The notes under the pieces: model-generated
The model's database searches: none
What the model was told of the DNA's origin: nothing
The model's input: only the letters and a program-made list of their open reading frames with translations
DNA from: Phycisphaerales bacterium
GTDB lineage: Bacteria; Planctomycetota; Phycisphaerae; SM23-33
Direction: 5' to 3'
NCBI GenBank assembly: GCA_003485185.1
Contig: DNAS01000045.1
Span: forward strand, 30,193-49,428
DNA length: 19,236 bases
Position numbers and translations under genes: made by a program
Shown here: positions 1 to 6,255 of the stretch, in pieces
Numbering within the stretch: position 1 is the first letter of the stretch
Layout of the letters: the number at the start of each line of letters is the position of its first letter

Positions 1-508
1 CCGCCCCGCTGCTGTAAGGCTGGCCCATGCCGAACCCCGTGCCCGACAGTCCGCGGCGCGAGCCGCCTTTCCATTCGTTTTTCGGCTGAACGACCAAGTA
101 GACGGTCCCGCCCTGGTCCTTGTCCTTCTTGCCCAGTCCTGAGAAGCCCAGATATTTTCGGTATTCGGCGTTGTTGCCTTCGCTGCCAGTCTTGACGGTC
201 GTCAGGCCGAACTTGTCTTTGCTTGCCTCGCCCACACCAGCGCCGACGTCAAGATATCCGCTGTGCAGGAACGCCTTCCACTGGTTGCCGATGCCGGTGG
301 AACCGGTCTTGCAGACGGTCTCGCTCATCAGCTTGGATTCCACGGACGCGCCATCGGCTGCGACGTTCAGCTTGACGATCGCCCCCGCAGCCGCATCCGC
401 CTTTTCGTCAAACTGCCATTCCGCGACCGTCTGCGCGGAAACCGAACCCGTCGCCAGGAACAATCCGACGGCAAGCAGCAGGCTGATAATTCCAAAGGAT
501 CTTTTCAT
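1..508 (-). CDS. Secreted LamG-like surface protein, N-terminal part (runs off left edge)
   Basis: The frame opens at ATG 508 and stays open to the window edge, giving 169 visible residues. The start is preceded by GGAAGAG about 4 nt upstream. Residues 1-25 form a signal peptide: MKRS, then a hydrophobic stretch ending in the cleavage-like VSAQ. The mature protein begins TVAEWQFDEKADAAAG, which resembles the opening strand of secreted LamG/concanavalin-like domains (pattern xAxWxFDE). The remainder is rich in Gly, Lys and Asn, and has no catalytic motif I recognise. It lies 27 bp downstream of the FAD oxidoreductase on the same strand, so the two are probably co-transcribed. The role is probably extracellular carbohydrate or matrix binding, but this is inferred from the first strand only and the C-terminus is not visible. 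The existence of a secreted protein is much surer than the LamG assignment. Confidence 0.7.
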   Translation of the reverse strand, partial: MKRSFGIISLLLAVGLFLATGSVSAQTVAEWQFDEKADAAAGAIVKLNVAADGASVESKLMSETVCKTGSTGIGNQWKAFLHSGYLDVGAGVGEASKDKFGLTTVKTGSEGNNAEYRKYLGFSGLGKKDKDQGGTVYLVVQPKNEWKGGSRRGLSGTGFGMGQPYSSGA

Positions 509-535
509 GGCTCTTCCTTTCCTATTCGTCCGTAT

Positions 536-1885
536 TCAAACCGGAAAATCCGACAGGACTTTCTTGCTGAGTTCCCGCCCGTTGACATCCCGCACGAGGC
601 AATTCCGCCCTGCCGCCCAGGCCGCCGCGACGCCGGCCGCCTGCCCCAACTCGCAACAGCACACGGTGGTCCGCGCCGAACCGAGGGCTTCCCGCGAGGC
701 GCTGATGCACCGCCCGGCGACCAGAAGTTGATCGACCCGCACCGGCACGAGGCACCGATACGGGATTTCGTAATATTCCCCGGGCGCGACGACCAAGTCG
801 GTCCCGCTGCGATCATCTTCCGTCATCGTGGCGGCGTGGACGTCGATGTAATAGTTGTGCCGCGCGACGGCGTCCTCGAACTTCCGTCCCTCGAGAACGT
901 CCTCGGCCGTCAGACGATGCAGGCCCACGACCCGCCGGCTCTCGCGCAGCCCCAGTTGCGGGGCAATCGCCAGCAGCGTCGCCTGCTCAAAACCGGGAAC
1001 GTGCTTCCGGTAGAATTCGACGACCTCGCGCACCTGCCTGCGGCCGAGCGCTTCGGCGCGAGATAGGCTCCAGGCGTCGGTGGAATCCAGGTGCACGCGG
1101 GTGACGTTGTGGTAGGTGACGTTTTCGGGCACGGCCGGCGTACCGATCCAGAGGTTGTGCGGCACCGACAGTCGGCCTTCCTTGCGGGCCTGGTCCTGGA
1201 GTTGCACGTGGAGATCCTGGTGGTCGCGCCACCACTTCTCCGCGGCTTCCCGGTTGACCCCGCTCATCAGAAAGGTGGTGGTGCCGGGTTGGCATTTCCC
1301 GTCTTTCGGGCGTCCTTTTTCAAAGTCCGCGCCGGAAAAACAGACGACGTCGCCGTCGCCCGTGCAGTCGACGGTGACCTTGGCGCGCAAGGCCAACCGC
1401 CCCGATTTGGTTTCGACGACGATTCCGCCGACGGTCTGGTCTTCCCGGATCGCGTCCGCGCAGAACGCGTGCAACAGGACCTGGACGCCTGCCTCTTCCA
1501 TCATGTCGTCGAGCAGGCACCGCATCATGTCGCTGTCGAACGCGGCGTGCCAACTGCGAGGGTTGTTCCGGGATTTCCCGACGGGATCCTCGGCCGCCCC
1601 CATCGCGTGCAGGCGCTGAAGGATCTCCAGGGAAATGCCGCCGACGATGAGGCGGCCCTTGCGGTCGTGAAAGCAGGTGGCATGCGTCTGGAACGCGAGG
1701 GTCCAGGTGCCGCCGAGCGAGGCGCCCTTTTCGACAAGCAAAGTCCGGGCCCCTTCGCGCACTGCCGCCAACGCGGCACCGACGCCGGCAGGTCCGGCGC
1801 CGACCACCAGCACATCCACCTCCGCTGCCACCGGCAAATCCCGCGCAGGCTCATGATGCTTCCCTACGGATTTTTCGCTGCTCAT
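536..1885 (-). CDS. FAD-dependent oxidoreductase (FAD_oxidored / PF12831-like)
   Basis: A 449-residue flavoprotein. I chose ATG 1885 over upstream in-frame codons because AGGGA lies 7 nt before it and the nucleotide-binding fold follows closely. Residues 24-34 (VDVLVVGAGPAG) are the Rossmann dinucleotide site; E-K-G-A-S-L-G-G about 20 residues later fits the FAD ribose-binding region. Near the C-terminus LLVAGRCISASREALGSAR, followed by a Cys-rich stretch and GQAAGVAAAWAA, is the second FAD-binding segment typical of this family. There is no signal peptide, so it should be cytoplasmic. Such enzymes are common in carbohydrate loci of planctomycetes and related bacteria, but their substrates are generally unknown. 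It follows the DNRLRE genes after a 248-bp gap that contains an inverted repeat resembling one at the lacI promoter, so it may start its own transcript. The family is secure; the substrate is unknown. Confidence 0.88.
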   Translation of the reverse strand: MSSEKSVGKHHEPARDLPVAAEVDVLVVGAGPAGVGAALAAVREGARTLLVEKGASLGGTWTLAFQTHATCFHDRKGRLIVGGISLEILQRLHAMGAAEDPVGKSRNNPRSWHAAFDSDMMRCLLDDMMEEAGVQVLLHAFCADAIREDQTVGGIVVETKSGRLALRAKVTVDCTGDGDVVCFSGADFEKGRPKDGKCQPGTTTFLMSGVNREAAEKWWRDHQDLHVQLQDQARKEGRLSVPHNLWIGTPAVPENVTYHNVTRVHLDSTDAWSLSRAEALGRRQVREVVEFYRKHVPGFEQATLLAIAPQLGLRESRRVVGLHRLTAEDVLEGRKFEDAVARHNYYIDVHAATMTEDDRSGTDLVVAPGEYYEIPYRCLVPVRVDQLLVAGRCISASREALGSARTTVCCCELGQAAGVAAAWAAGRNCLVRDVNGRELSKKVLSDFPV

Positions 1886-2073
1886 AGATTTTCCCTGCGT
1901 GGGGCGAAATGGTTCCTGCCCCGCGTTGATTCCCGTCGGCTTCGCCGGCGTCGTATCGAAATTTCGGACTGCCCCATGGAGCACGGCCGGCGTTCATTTC
2001 GCCTGCCCCACTCATTCTGGATCACAGGACAAACCCGTGTCGGCGACCGCCCTATGCATACAATCCAACCTCA

Positions 2074-2092
2074 CTTGCGTGCCCATCGCAAG
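2074..2092. promoter_or_regulatory. Inverted repeat upstream of the FAD oxidoreductase (candidate operator)
   Basis: CTTGCG and CGCAAG flank a 7-bp centre TGCCCAT, a perfect 6-bp-arm dyad 189 bp upstream of the oxidoreductase start. The half site and the central GCCCAT recur in the inverted repeat over the lacI promoter (5981-5998), with a one-base length difference. LacI-family regulators bind dyads of this general size. Binding by the lacI product encoded in this window is inference. Confidence 0.4.
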
Positions 2093-2133
2093 AGGTTATG
2101 CAAACCCCATGGTCGGCCATTCGTTCCCCAGGA

Positions 2134-2790
2134 TTATTTGGCTTGGGCGTTCGACTCCGCCGTTGCCTTGGGCTGCGTGGCGGGTTGCGAGGCGGCGGAA
2201 ACCTTCAGCACCAGCCGGGGACGCAACGCCTTGGTTTCCGATTCCTTCGAGTAATAACCGAACGTCTCCCCGTTGTTCTCGCCCGTGCGGAGCATCACGC
2301 CGTAATTGGCCGTCTTTCCGCTTTTCCACGCCTTATACAGCGGGGTAATGTCGAACGAGTGCCAGATGTCCTTCTCGTCGCTGACTTTGACCTTGGTCAC
2401 CGGCGTGCCTTCGAAGTCCGGCAAGGCGCTCCACGAGGCGGACTTCTCGTCCCATTCCTTCTTGATCTGGTGGACGGTGACATCGGTTCCGGTCCCGTCG
2501 CCGCTGTAGCGGTACAGTTCCAGCTTGGCCGACTCGACGTTGGCGGGCGCGTTGGACAGATCGAATTGGATCAGCGCCCACAGTTTGAAGTTGTTGCTTC
2601 CGTCCGCGTGCCCAGCGTGAACGAACACCTGCCCGCCGGCCTGGTTGGCGTTTCCCGGGTCGCGGCTGTCCACGAAGGTGTCCTTCCCCTTTTCGTCGAT
2701 CGTGACGACGGTGTCCTCGGCCATCGCCTCAAACCCCACAGTCAGAATCATCAGCGCCATCACAATCGTTGCCAGCCGGCTTTTCGACAT
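2134..2790 (-). CDS. Secreted DNRLRE-domain protein, unanchored paralogue
   Basis: A 218-residue protein. ATG 2790 is preferred over an in-frame TTG six codons upstream because a strong GGAAGGAG precedes it with a 6-nt spacer. Residues 1-24 are a signal peptide (MSKSR, hydrophobic core, cleavage after AMA). The rest is a single DNRLRE (CBM96-like) beta-sandwich domain: D-T-F-V-D-S near the start, then WALIQFDLS, ESAKLELYRY, a VxVHQIKKEW strand, FDITPLYKAWKSG, NYGVMLRTGENN and LRPRLVLKV. After the domain comes a low-complexity Ala/Gln/Thr tail with no hydrophobic anchor, so it is probably released or loosely held. It is a close paralogue of the gene immediately upstream (2930-3589), which has the same domain order plus a PEP-CTERM anchor. 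DNRLRE domains occur on large surface and carbohydrate-active proteins; a free single-domain copy suggests a binding or structural role. Confidence 0.82.
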   Translation of the reverse strand: MSKSRLATIVMALMILTVGFEAMAEDTVVTIDEKGKDTFVDSRDPGNANQAGGQVFVHAGHADGSNNFKLWALIQFDLSNAPANVESAKLELYRYSGDGTGTDVTVHQIKKEWDEKSASWSALPDFEGTPVTKVKVSDEKDIWHSFDITPLYKAWKSGKTANYGVMLRTGENNGETFGYYSKESETKALRPRLVLKVSAASQPATQPKATAESNAQAK

Positions 2791-2863
2791 CGCCTTCTCC
2801 TTCCGCAAGTCATTCCCTTGTCATCCATGCGCATACTTCGCCGCACGTCCGCCCTTCCCCGAA

Positions 2864-2926
2864 GAAAGGAAGCGAACGAAAGCGGCGGACCGCCACATGA
2901 AGCGATCCGCCACATGAGCAGGAATT
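2864..2926 (-). repeat. Short direct repeats and GGCGG/CCGCC hairpins between the DNRLRE genes
   Basis: CCGCCACATGA occurs at 2890-2900 and again at 2907-2917, a 17-bp step. On the minus strand GGCGGA and TCCGCC form a 6-bp stem around a 16-nt loop, followed by a pyrimidine-rich run with only short T tracts. It could weakly attenuate transcription between the anchored and unanchored paralogues, but it is not a convincing intrinsic terminator. Confidence 0.3.
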
Positions 2927-2929
2927 CCG

Positions 2930-3589
2930 CTAGCGCTGACGGCGCCTGCGGATCCACATGGCCAACGAAGCCAAGGCAACCAGCGACATCGAGGCCGGTT
3001 CCGGAACGACGATCACGAGCCGCGGCCGAAGGTCCGTGTAGCCCGATTCGCTGGAGTAATACCCGAACGTTTCGCCGTTGTTGGTGCCCGTGCGGATTTG
3101 CACGCCGTAGTTGGTCGCGGTTCCGGCCTTCCAGGCGTTATACAGCGAGGTGATGTCGAGTGAGTGCCACACGTTGAGATCAGAGGGCACCGTAATCGTG
3201 TCAACGGCCGTACTGCCGGTCGTCGGCTTGGTGTTCCACGTCACGCTGTTTTCCACCCAGTCCGAGGTGATCTGATAGGCCGAAACCGTGGTCCCGGTAC
3301 CGGAACCGGTATAGCGGTACAGTTCGAGCTTCGCCGACTGAACGTTTCCGGGCAATGACGACAGATCCTCGAACTGGATCAGCGCCCAGATATGTCGGTT
3401 GTTGCTGCCATCCCCATGGCCGGCATTCACCCAGGCCCGAACGCCCTGATTGTCGTCCGGGTTGGAGGAGTCAATATAGTTGTCCTTGATGTTGTAGGGC
3501 TGATACACGATTGGGTCGGCCAGAGCCACCGTCGCGCCCAAGGACAGAATCAGACACGCCGCCACTGCCACTGTTGAAATCCTCACCAT
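2930..3589 (-). CDS. DNRLRE-domain surface protein with PEP-CTERM sorting tail
   Basis: A 219-residue protein. Three candidate starts lie close together (TTG 3607, ATG 3595, ATG 3589). AAGGAG abuts ATG 3595 almost directly but sits 7 nt before ATG 3589, so I chose 3589. Residues 1-24 are a signal peptide ending in ALA. A single DNRLRE domain follows: D-N-Y-I-D-S, WALIQFEDLS, SAKLELYRYTG, a VSAYQITSDW strand, LDITSLYNAWKAG, NYGVQIRTGTNN and LRPRLVIVV. The last 25 residues are a PEP-CTERM signal: VPEPAS, a short hydrophobic segment, then the basic cluster RRRRQR. In this system an exosortase recognises the PEP motif and processes or anchors the protein at the cell surface during biofilm or matrix formation; the exosortase is not in this window. 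It is a tandem paralogue of the downstream gene at 2134-2790. Confidence 0.88.
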   Translation of the reverse strand: MVRISTVAVAACLILSLGATVALADPIVYQPYNIKDNYIDSSNPDDNQGVRAWVNAGHGDGSNNRHIWALIQFEDLSSLPGNVQSAKLELYRYTGSGTGTTVSAYQITSDWVENSVTWNTKPTTGSTAVDTITVPSDLNVWHSLDITSLYNAWKAGTATNYGVQIRTGTNNGETFGYYSSESGYTDLRPRLVIVVPEPASMSLVALASLAMWIRRRRQR

Positions 3590-3637
3590 CGCCATACTCC
3601 TTTTCAAAATGGTCTTCCTGTATGGAGATCAGGACTG

Positions 3638-3720
3638 TACCTGTCTCCCGTTTATCAACGAATTGTGCATCCCTCCCACGGGATAAATACCTGTCTCGGG
3701 ATGTGCTTGCGAAGGCACAT
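3638..3720. promoter_or_regulatory. Direct and inverted repeats upstream of the PEP-CTERM gene
   Basis: The 10-mer TACCTGTCTC is repeated at 3638-3647 and 3688-3697, exactly 50 bp apart. Immediately beyond it, 3701-3720 is a dyad with arms ATGTGC and GCACAT around TTGCGAAG. All lie 49-131 bp upstream of the start at 3589, where a promoter and regulator sites would be expected. A possible minus-strand promoter is TTCGCA followed 18 bp later by TATTTA. No assigned regulator; suggestive only. Confidence 0.3.
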
Positions 3721-3856
3721 AAAGCAGATCATGGATTCAAGTGGGATTGCCCTCGCTCACACCTGTTGGAGTTTAATTATACCACTGTTGTTGTCCGGCT
3801 CAAGACCTTTCTTCGAATACCTTAGGGCCTTGGCCCCGTCCTACTCATCTTGCCTA

Positions 3857-4678
3857 TCAATCGTCCGGCTGCTCGGCGCAGTAGGACCGGTCGATATTGC
3901 TTGGATTGCGCATAACTTGCTGATGCAACAACAGGTTGTCGCGACCTTCGATCCATCCGACGTGGCCGTCGGCGTAGAACATGTTACCGCCGGCTTGGTC
4001 CAAGGGCTTGGACCCCGCTCCGGAATATCCCGTGTGGTTCCACCACGTGACCAGGTCGAAATTCGGCGAGGATCCAAACCGCATCAGGTCGGCCAGCACG
4101 GTGCTCCGGGCCGCCACCGTCACCTCACTCACGCGGACCGCGCCACAGCGATTGTTCCCTCCGGGAACCACCGTCCGGGCGGCGCCCGCGAGCGTGTATC
4201 CGTAGAAGTAGCAGCAGGAGATCGCAATCGTCCAGTTGCCGCCGTTTCGTTCCGGGAACGTCGCGTAGGACGAATGAAAGTCGCTGTTCGGCGGCAGGGT
4301 TTCCAGCCCTTCCGCGCAGTAGTAAGCGTCGCGCGACTTGGGCGCGTATTCCATCGAATAGAACGCCGCGTTGTTCCGCCAGTAGCCTTTCGGCGCGCCC
4401 CAGTCGTGGAACAGGTACGGCCAGTTGCTGATGTACGTTCCGCCCGCGTCAGGATCGGAGTGGCTGGGGAATTCCTCGCTGAAGTCCTCCGCGTACAGCA
4501 GGGTGGCCATCCCGATCGACCGCAGGTTTCCGCCGCACCCTTGCCGTTTGGCGATCACCAGGGCCTTGCGGAGCGAGGGCATCAGGAGGCTCACCAGCAG
4601 CGAGAGGATGGCGATCACCACCAAAAGTTCAATCAGGGTGAATCCGCATCGTCTGGTTGTCCTTCCATGACTCGGCAT
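3857..4678 (-). CDS. Prepilin-type protein with N-terminal cleavage/methylation motif
   Basis: A 273-residue protein. ATG 4678 is chosen because AAGGAGAG precedes it at about 5 nt and it places the prepilin motif correctly. After a basic leader (MPSHGRTTRRC), G12-F13-T-L-I-E17 is the type IV prepilin peptidase site, followed by the hydrophobic helix LLVVIAILSLLVSLLMPSL. C-GGNLRSIGMATLLYAED and the C-terminal MFYADGHVGWIEG are the usual landmarks of the pseudopilin-like family (DUF1559-like or related H-X9-DG proteins) that is hugely expanded in planctomycetes and Lentisphaerae. Such proteins are exported and processed by PilD, and probably form or decorate pilus-like or T2SS-like surface structures; the exact function is unknown. 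It lies 71 bp downstream of the lacI gene on the same strand and is likely co-transcribed, an arrangement common in carbohydrate loci of these phyla. Confidence 0.88.
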   Translation of the reverse strand: MPSHGRTTRRCGFTLIELLVVIAILSLLVSLLMPSLRKALVIAKRQGCGGNLRSIGMATLLYAEDFSEEFPSHSDPDAGGTYISNWPYLFHDWGAPKGYWRNNAAFYSMEYAPKSRDAYYCAEGLETLPPNSDFHSSYATFPERNGGNWTIAISCCYFYGYTLAGAARTVVPGGNNRCGAVRVSEVTVAARSTVLADLMRFGSSPNFDLVTWWNHTGYSGAGSKPLDQAGGNMFYADGHVGWIEGRDNLLLHQQVMRNPSNIDRSYCAEQPDD

Positions 4679-4749
4679 CGCTCTCTCCTTATGCCGCCAA
4701 GCCATCACCGACATTACGACATGGCAGCAGGCGCTGCTTGTTTCGCTTC

Positions 4750-5832
4750 TCATTTGTCCTGCCCCGCCGCACGCTCCGGCGCCACGGCAGTGCTTTCGCG
4801 CCACACCATCTCGCCTTCGACCAGAACTTCCCGCGGCGTATGGTCTCCGTTGTTGACCTGTTCCAGAAGCAGGTCCACAGCCTTGGCAACGATCCCGTGT
4901 TCGTCGCGATGAATGCTGGTCAGCGTGGGTTCCGTTTCGTCGCAGAAACGAAGGTTGTCATGTCCGACCAGGCTGACGTCTCCCGGAACCGAAAGACCGC
5001 GCCGCTGGAGTTCGTGCAGGGCGCCCAGGGCCATCCAATCGTTGCAGCAGAGGATGGTGCTGGGCAAGGGGCCTCGGGAATCCAGCTCCCGGATTCCCGT
5101 GCGCCCCCCTTTGAGCTCCTCCGCCAGGTCCAGGACAACCCAAGCCGGATCGGGGGTGATCCCGATCTCTTTCAGAGAGGAAACGTAGCTTTTGTATCGC
5201 GCCTGGGCCGAAGGATACTCCAGGCTGTTCATCAACAGGCCGAACCGCCGGTGTCCCAGCGCCGCCAGGCGCAGAACGGCCTGGTGGATGGCAGGGGTGG
5301 GCTCGGACCGAACGCAACTGATCCCCAGGCGTTTCGTCGAATCGTTGATCGCCACGACCGGGACGCGCAGCTCGCTGATCTGGCGGACCAGTTCCGCCGG
5401 CGGATGCCCCGCCACCAGCACGCCGTCGACGCGGTTCTGCTGAACGACGGCCGGCAGCGGCGTCTGCCCCTGCGAAGGCCTGCGCTCGACGCATTCCAGG
5501 TTGACATGCAGGTTCCGCTCGCCCAGTACGCGCTGCGCCAGCCAGGCCATGCGATCCAGGAATTGTGCGTCAGGCCGGTCCGGGCGAGAAGACGCGATCA
5601 GAAGTCCGATCGCCTGGGAACGGTTCGCCCGCAAGGGACGGGGACGATAGCCGATCTCCTCGGCCAACTGCCGGATCATTTTCCTCCGACGCTCACTGAC
5701 CCGCGGATCCTGGTTCAGGGCACGGGAAACGGTGCTGGTGTCCACTTCCGCCAACGCCGCCAAGTCCCGCAGCCCGATGGATTTCTTCGCCTTCAACTGC
5801 TCGATGCGTTCGATGGGAATGCTGGTTTTCAC
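4750..5832 (-). CDS. LacI-family transcriptional regulator
   Basis: A 360-residue protein of normal family length. It begins at GTG 5832, with GAGG just upstream. Residues about 20-41 (IGLRDLAALAEVDTSTVSRA) are the LacI helix-turn-helix, followed by the hinge around 57-72 (EEIGYRPRPLRANRS). The remainder is the periplasmic-binding-protein-like sensor: QAIGLLIAS, VDGVLVAG, VPVVAINDS, GHRRFGLLMNS, PSTILCCNDWMALGAL and the C-terminal VSLVGHDNLRF with TLTSIHRDEHG. These domains bind a sugar or sugar derivative and release or alter operator binding. It is transcribed divergently from the GH28 gene and upstream of the prepilin gene, so it probably controls this carbohydrate locus and itself. A sigma70-like promoter and overlapping inverted repeats lie 138-165 bp upstream. 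The ligand is unknown; a pectin-type oligosaccharide is a guess from the GH28 neighbour. Confidence 0.93.
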   Translation of the reverse strand: MKTSIPIERIEQLKAKKSIGLRDLAALAEVDTSTVSRALNQDPRVSERRRKMIRQLAEEIGYRPRPLRANRSQAIGLLIASSRPDRPDAQFLDRMAWLAQRVLGERNLHVNLECVERRPSQGQTPLPAVVQQNRVDGVLVAGHPPAELVRQISELRVPVVAINDSTKRLGISCVRSEPTPAIHQAVLRLAALGHRRFGLLMNSLEYPSAQARYKSYVSSLKEIGITPDPAWVVLDLAEELKGGRTGIRELDSRGPLPSTILCCNDWMALGALHELQRRGLSVPGDVSLVGHDNLRFCDETEPTLTSIHRDEHGIVAKAVDLLLEQVNNGDHTPREVLVEGEMVWRESTAVAPERAAGQDK

Positions 5833-5953
5833 GCCTCAAAGCCCTTGATCTAAATTCGGACGGGTCCAGCCGAAGCGATGCCTCTTGCGCCGCTTCCCAT
5901 GTTTGTCGGCAAACCCCGCCCACTGGCGGACAGGACGCATTATGCACTCCATG

Positions 5954-5964
5954 ACAACGGTTGT
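5954..5964. promoter_or_regulatory. Dyad ACAAC-G-GTTGT just downstream of the lacI -10
   Basis: A perfect 5-bp-arm odd-centred dyad, 5 bp downstream of the lacI -10 element in the direction of transcription. It therefore sits about over the expected start site, a classic place for an autorepressor operator. The assignment is by position and symmetry only. Confidence 0.35.
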
Positions 5965-5969
5965 ATTTT

Positions 5970-5997
5970 ATTATACACATGTTGCAAGCCCATGCAA
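5970..5997 (-). promoter_or_regulatory. lacI promoter (TTGCAT-16-TATAAT) with overlapping inverted repeat
   Basis: On the minus strand TTGCAT (5997-5992) is followed 16 bp later by a consensus TATAAT (5975-5970), predicting a start near 5963 and a leader of about 130 nt before the GTG at 5832. The -35 is one arm of the dyad TTGCA-N6-TGCAA (5982-5997), so a protein bound there would block RNA polymerase. This fits autoregulation by the LacI protein. Confidence 0.6.
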
Positions 5998-6255
5998 GAA
6001 AATACCCCGCTTTTATAACACGGAAGACCTCGTGCCGGGAGCTTGGAGCCCAGTGCGGAGAGGATGCCCCGAAAAGCGTGAGCACGAATCAGGGGATGCA
6101 AGAGCTTCCTACTGTGAACCGACGAGCAGACGCGTTCTATAACCTCCCCCCACGAGCCACGCGGAATGGTCTTGTCGCCCGATTTCATCTGCGATAAGAA
6201 GGAAGGCAACAGATGGAGTGCGGGCCGATGATTCCCGCAACGACAGGAACAGCAA

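Larger units (their letters stand above)
5833..6255. other. Divergent lacI / GH28 intergenic region
   Basis: This 423-bp stretch has no convincing gene. It is locally AT-rich around 5960-6020, unlike its surroundings. It contains the minus-strand lacI promoter (5970-5997), three short dyads (5937-5945 GCATTATGC; 5954-5964 ACAACGGTTGT; 5982-5997 TTGCA/TGCAA), and a TATAAC on the plus strand at 6014-6019 that could be a -10 for GH28 but lacks a good -35. A second TATAAC lies near 6138. GH28 translation would start from AGGA eight nt before 6256. Confidence 0.6.

Noticed and set aside
1091..2254. Long plus-strand open frame opposite the FAD oxidoreductase
   Set aside because: It is antisense to a gene with clear FAD motifs. 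Its Arg/Val/His-rich translation has no domain and no ribosome-binding site.
4657..5853. Plus-strand open frame of about 400 codons opposite lacI
   Set aside because: The antisense strand encodes a complete LacI protein; this frame is a GC-rich shadow of it.
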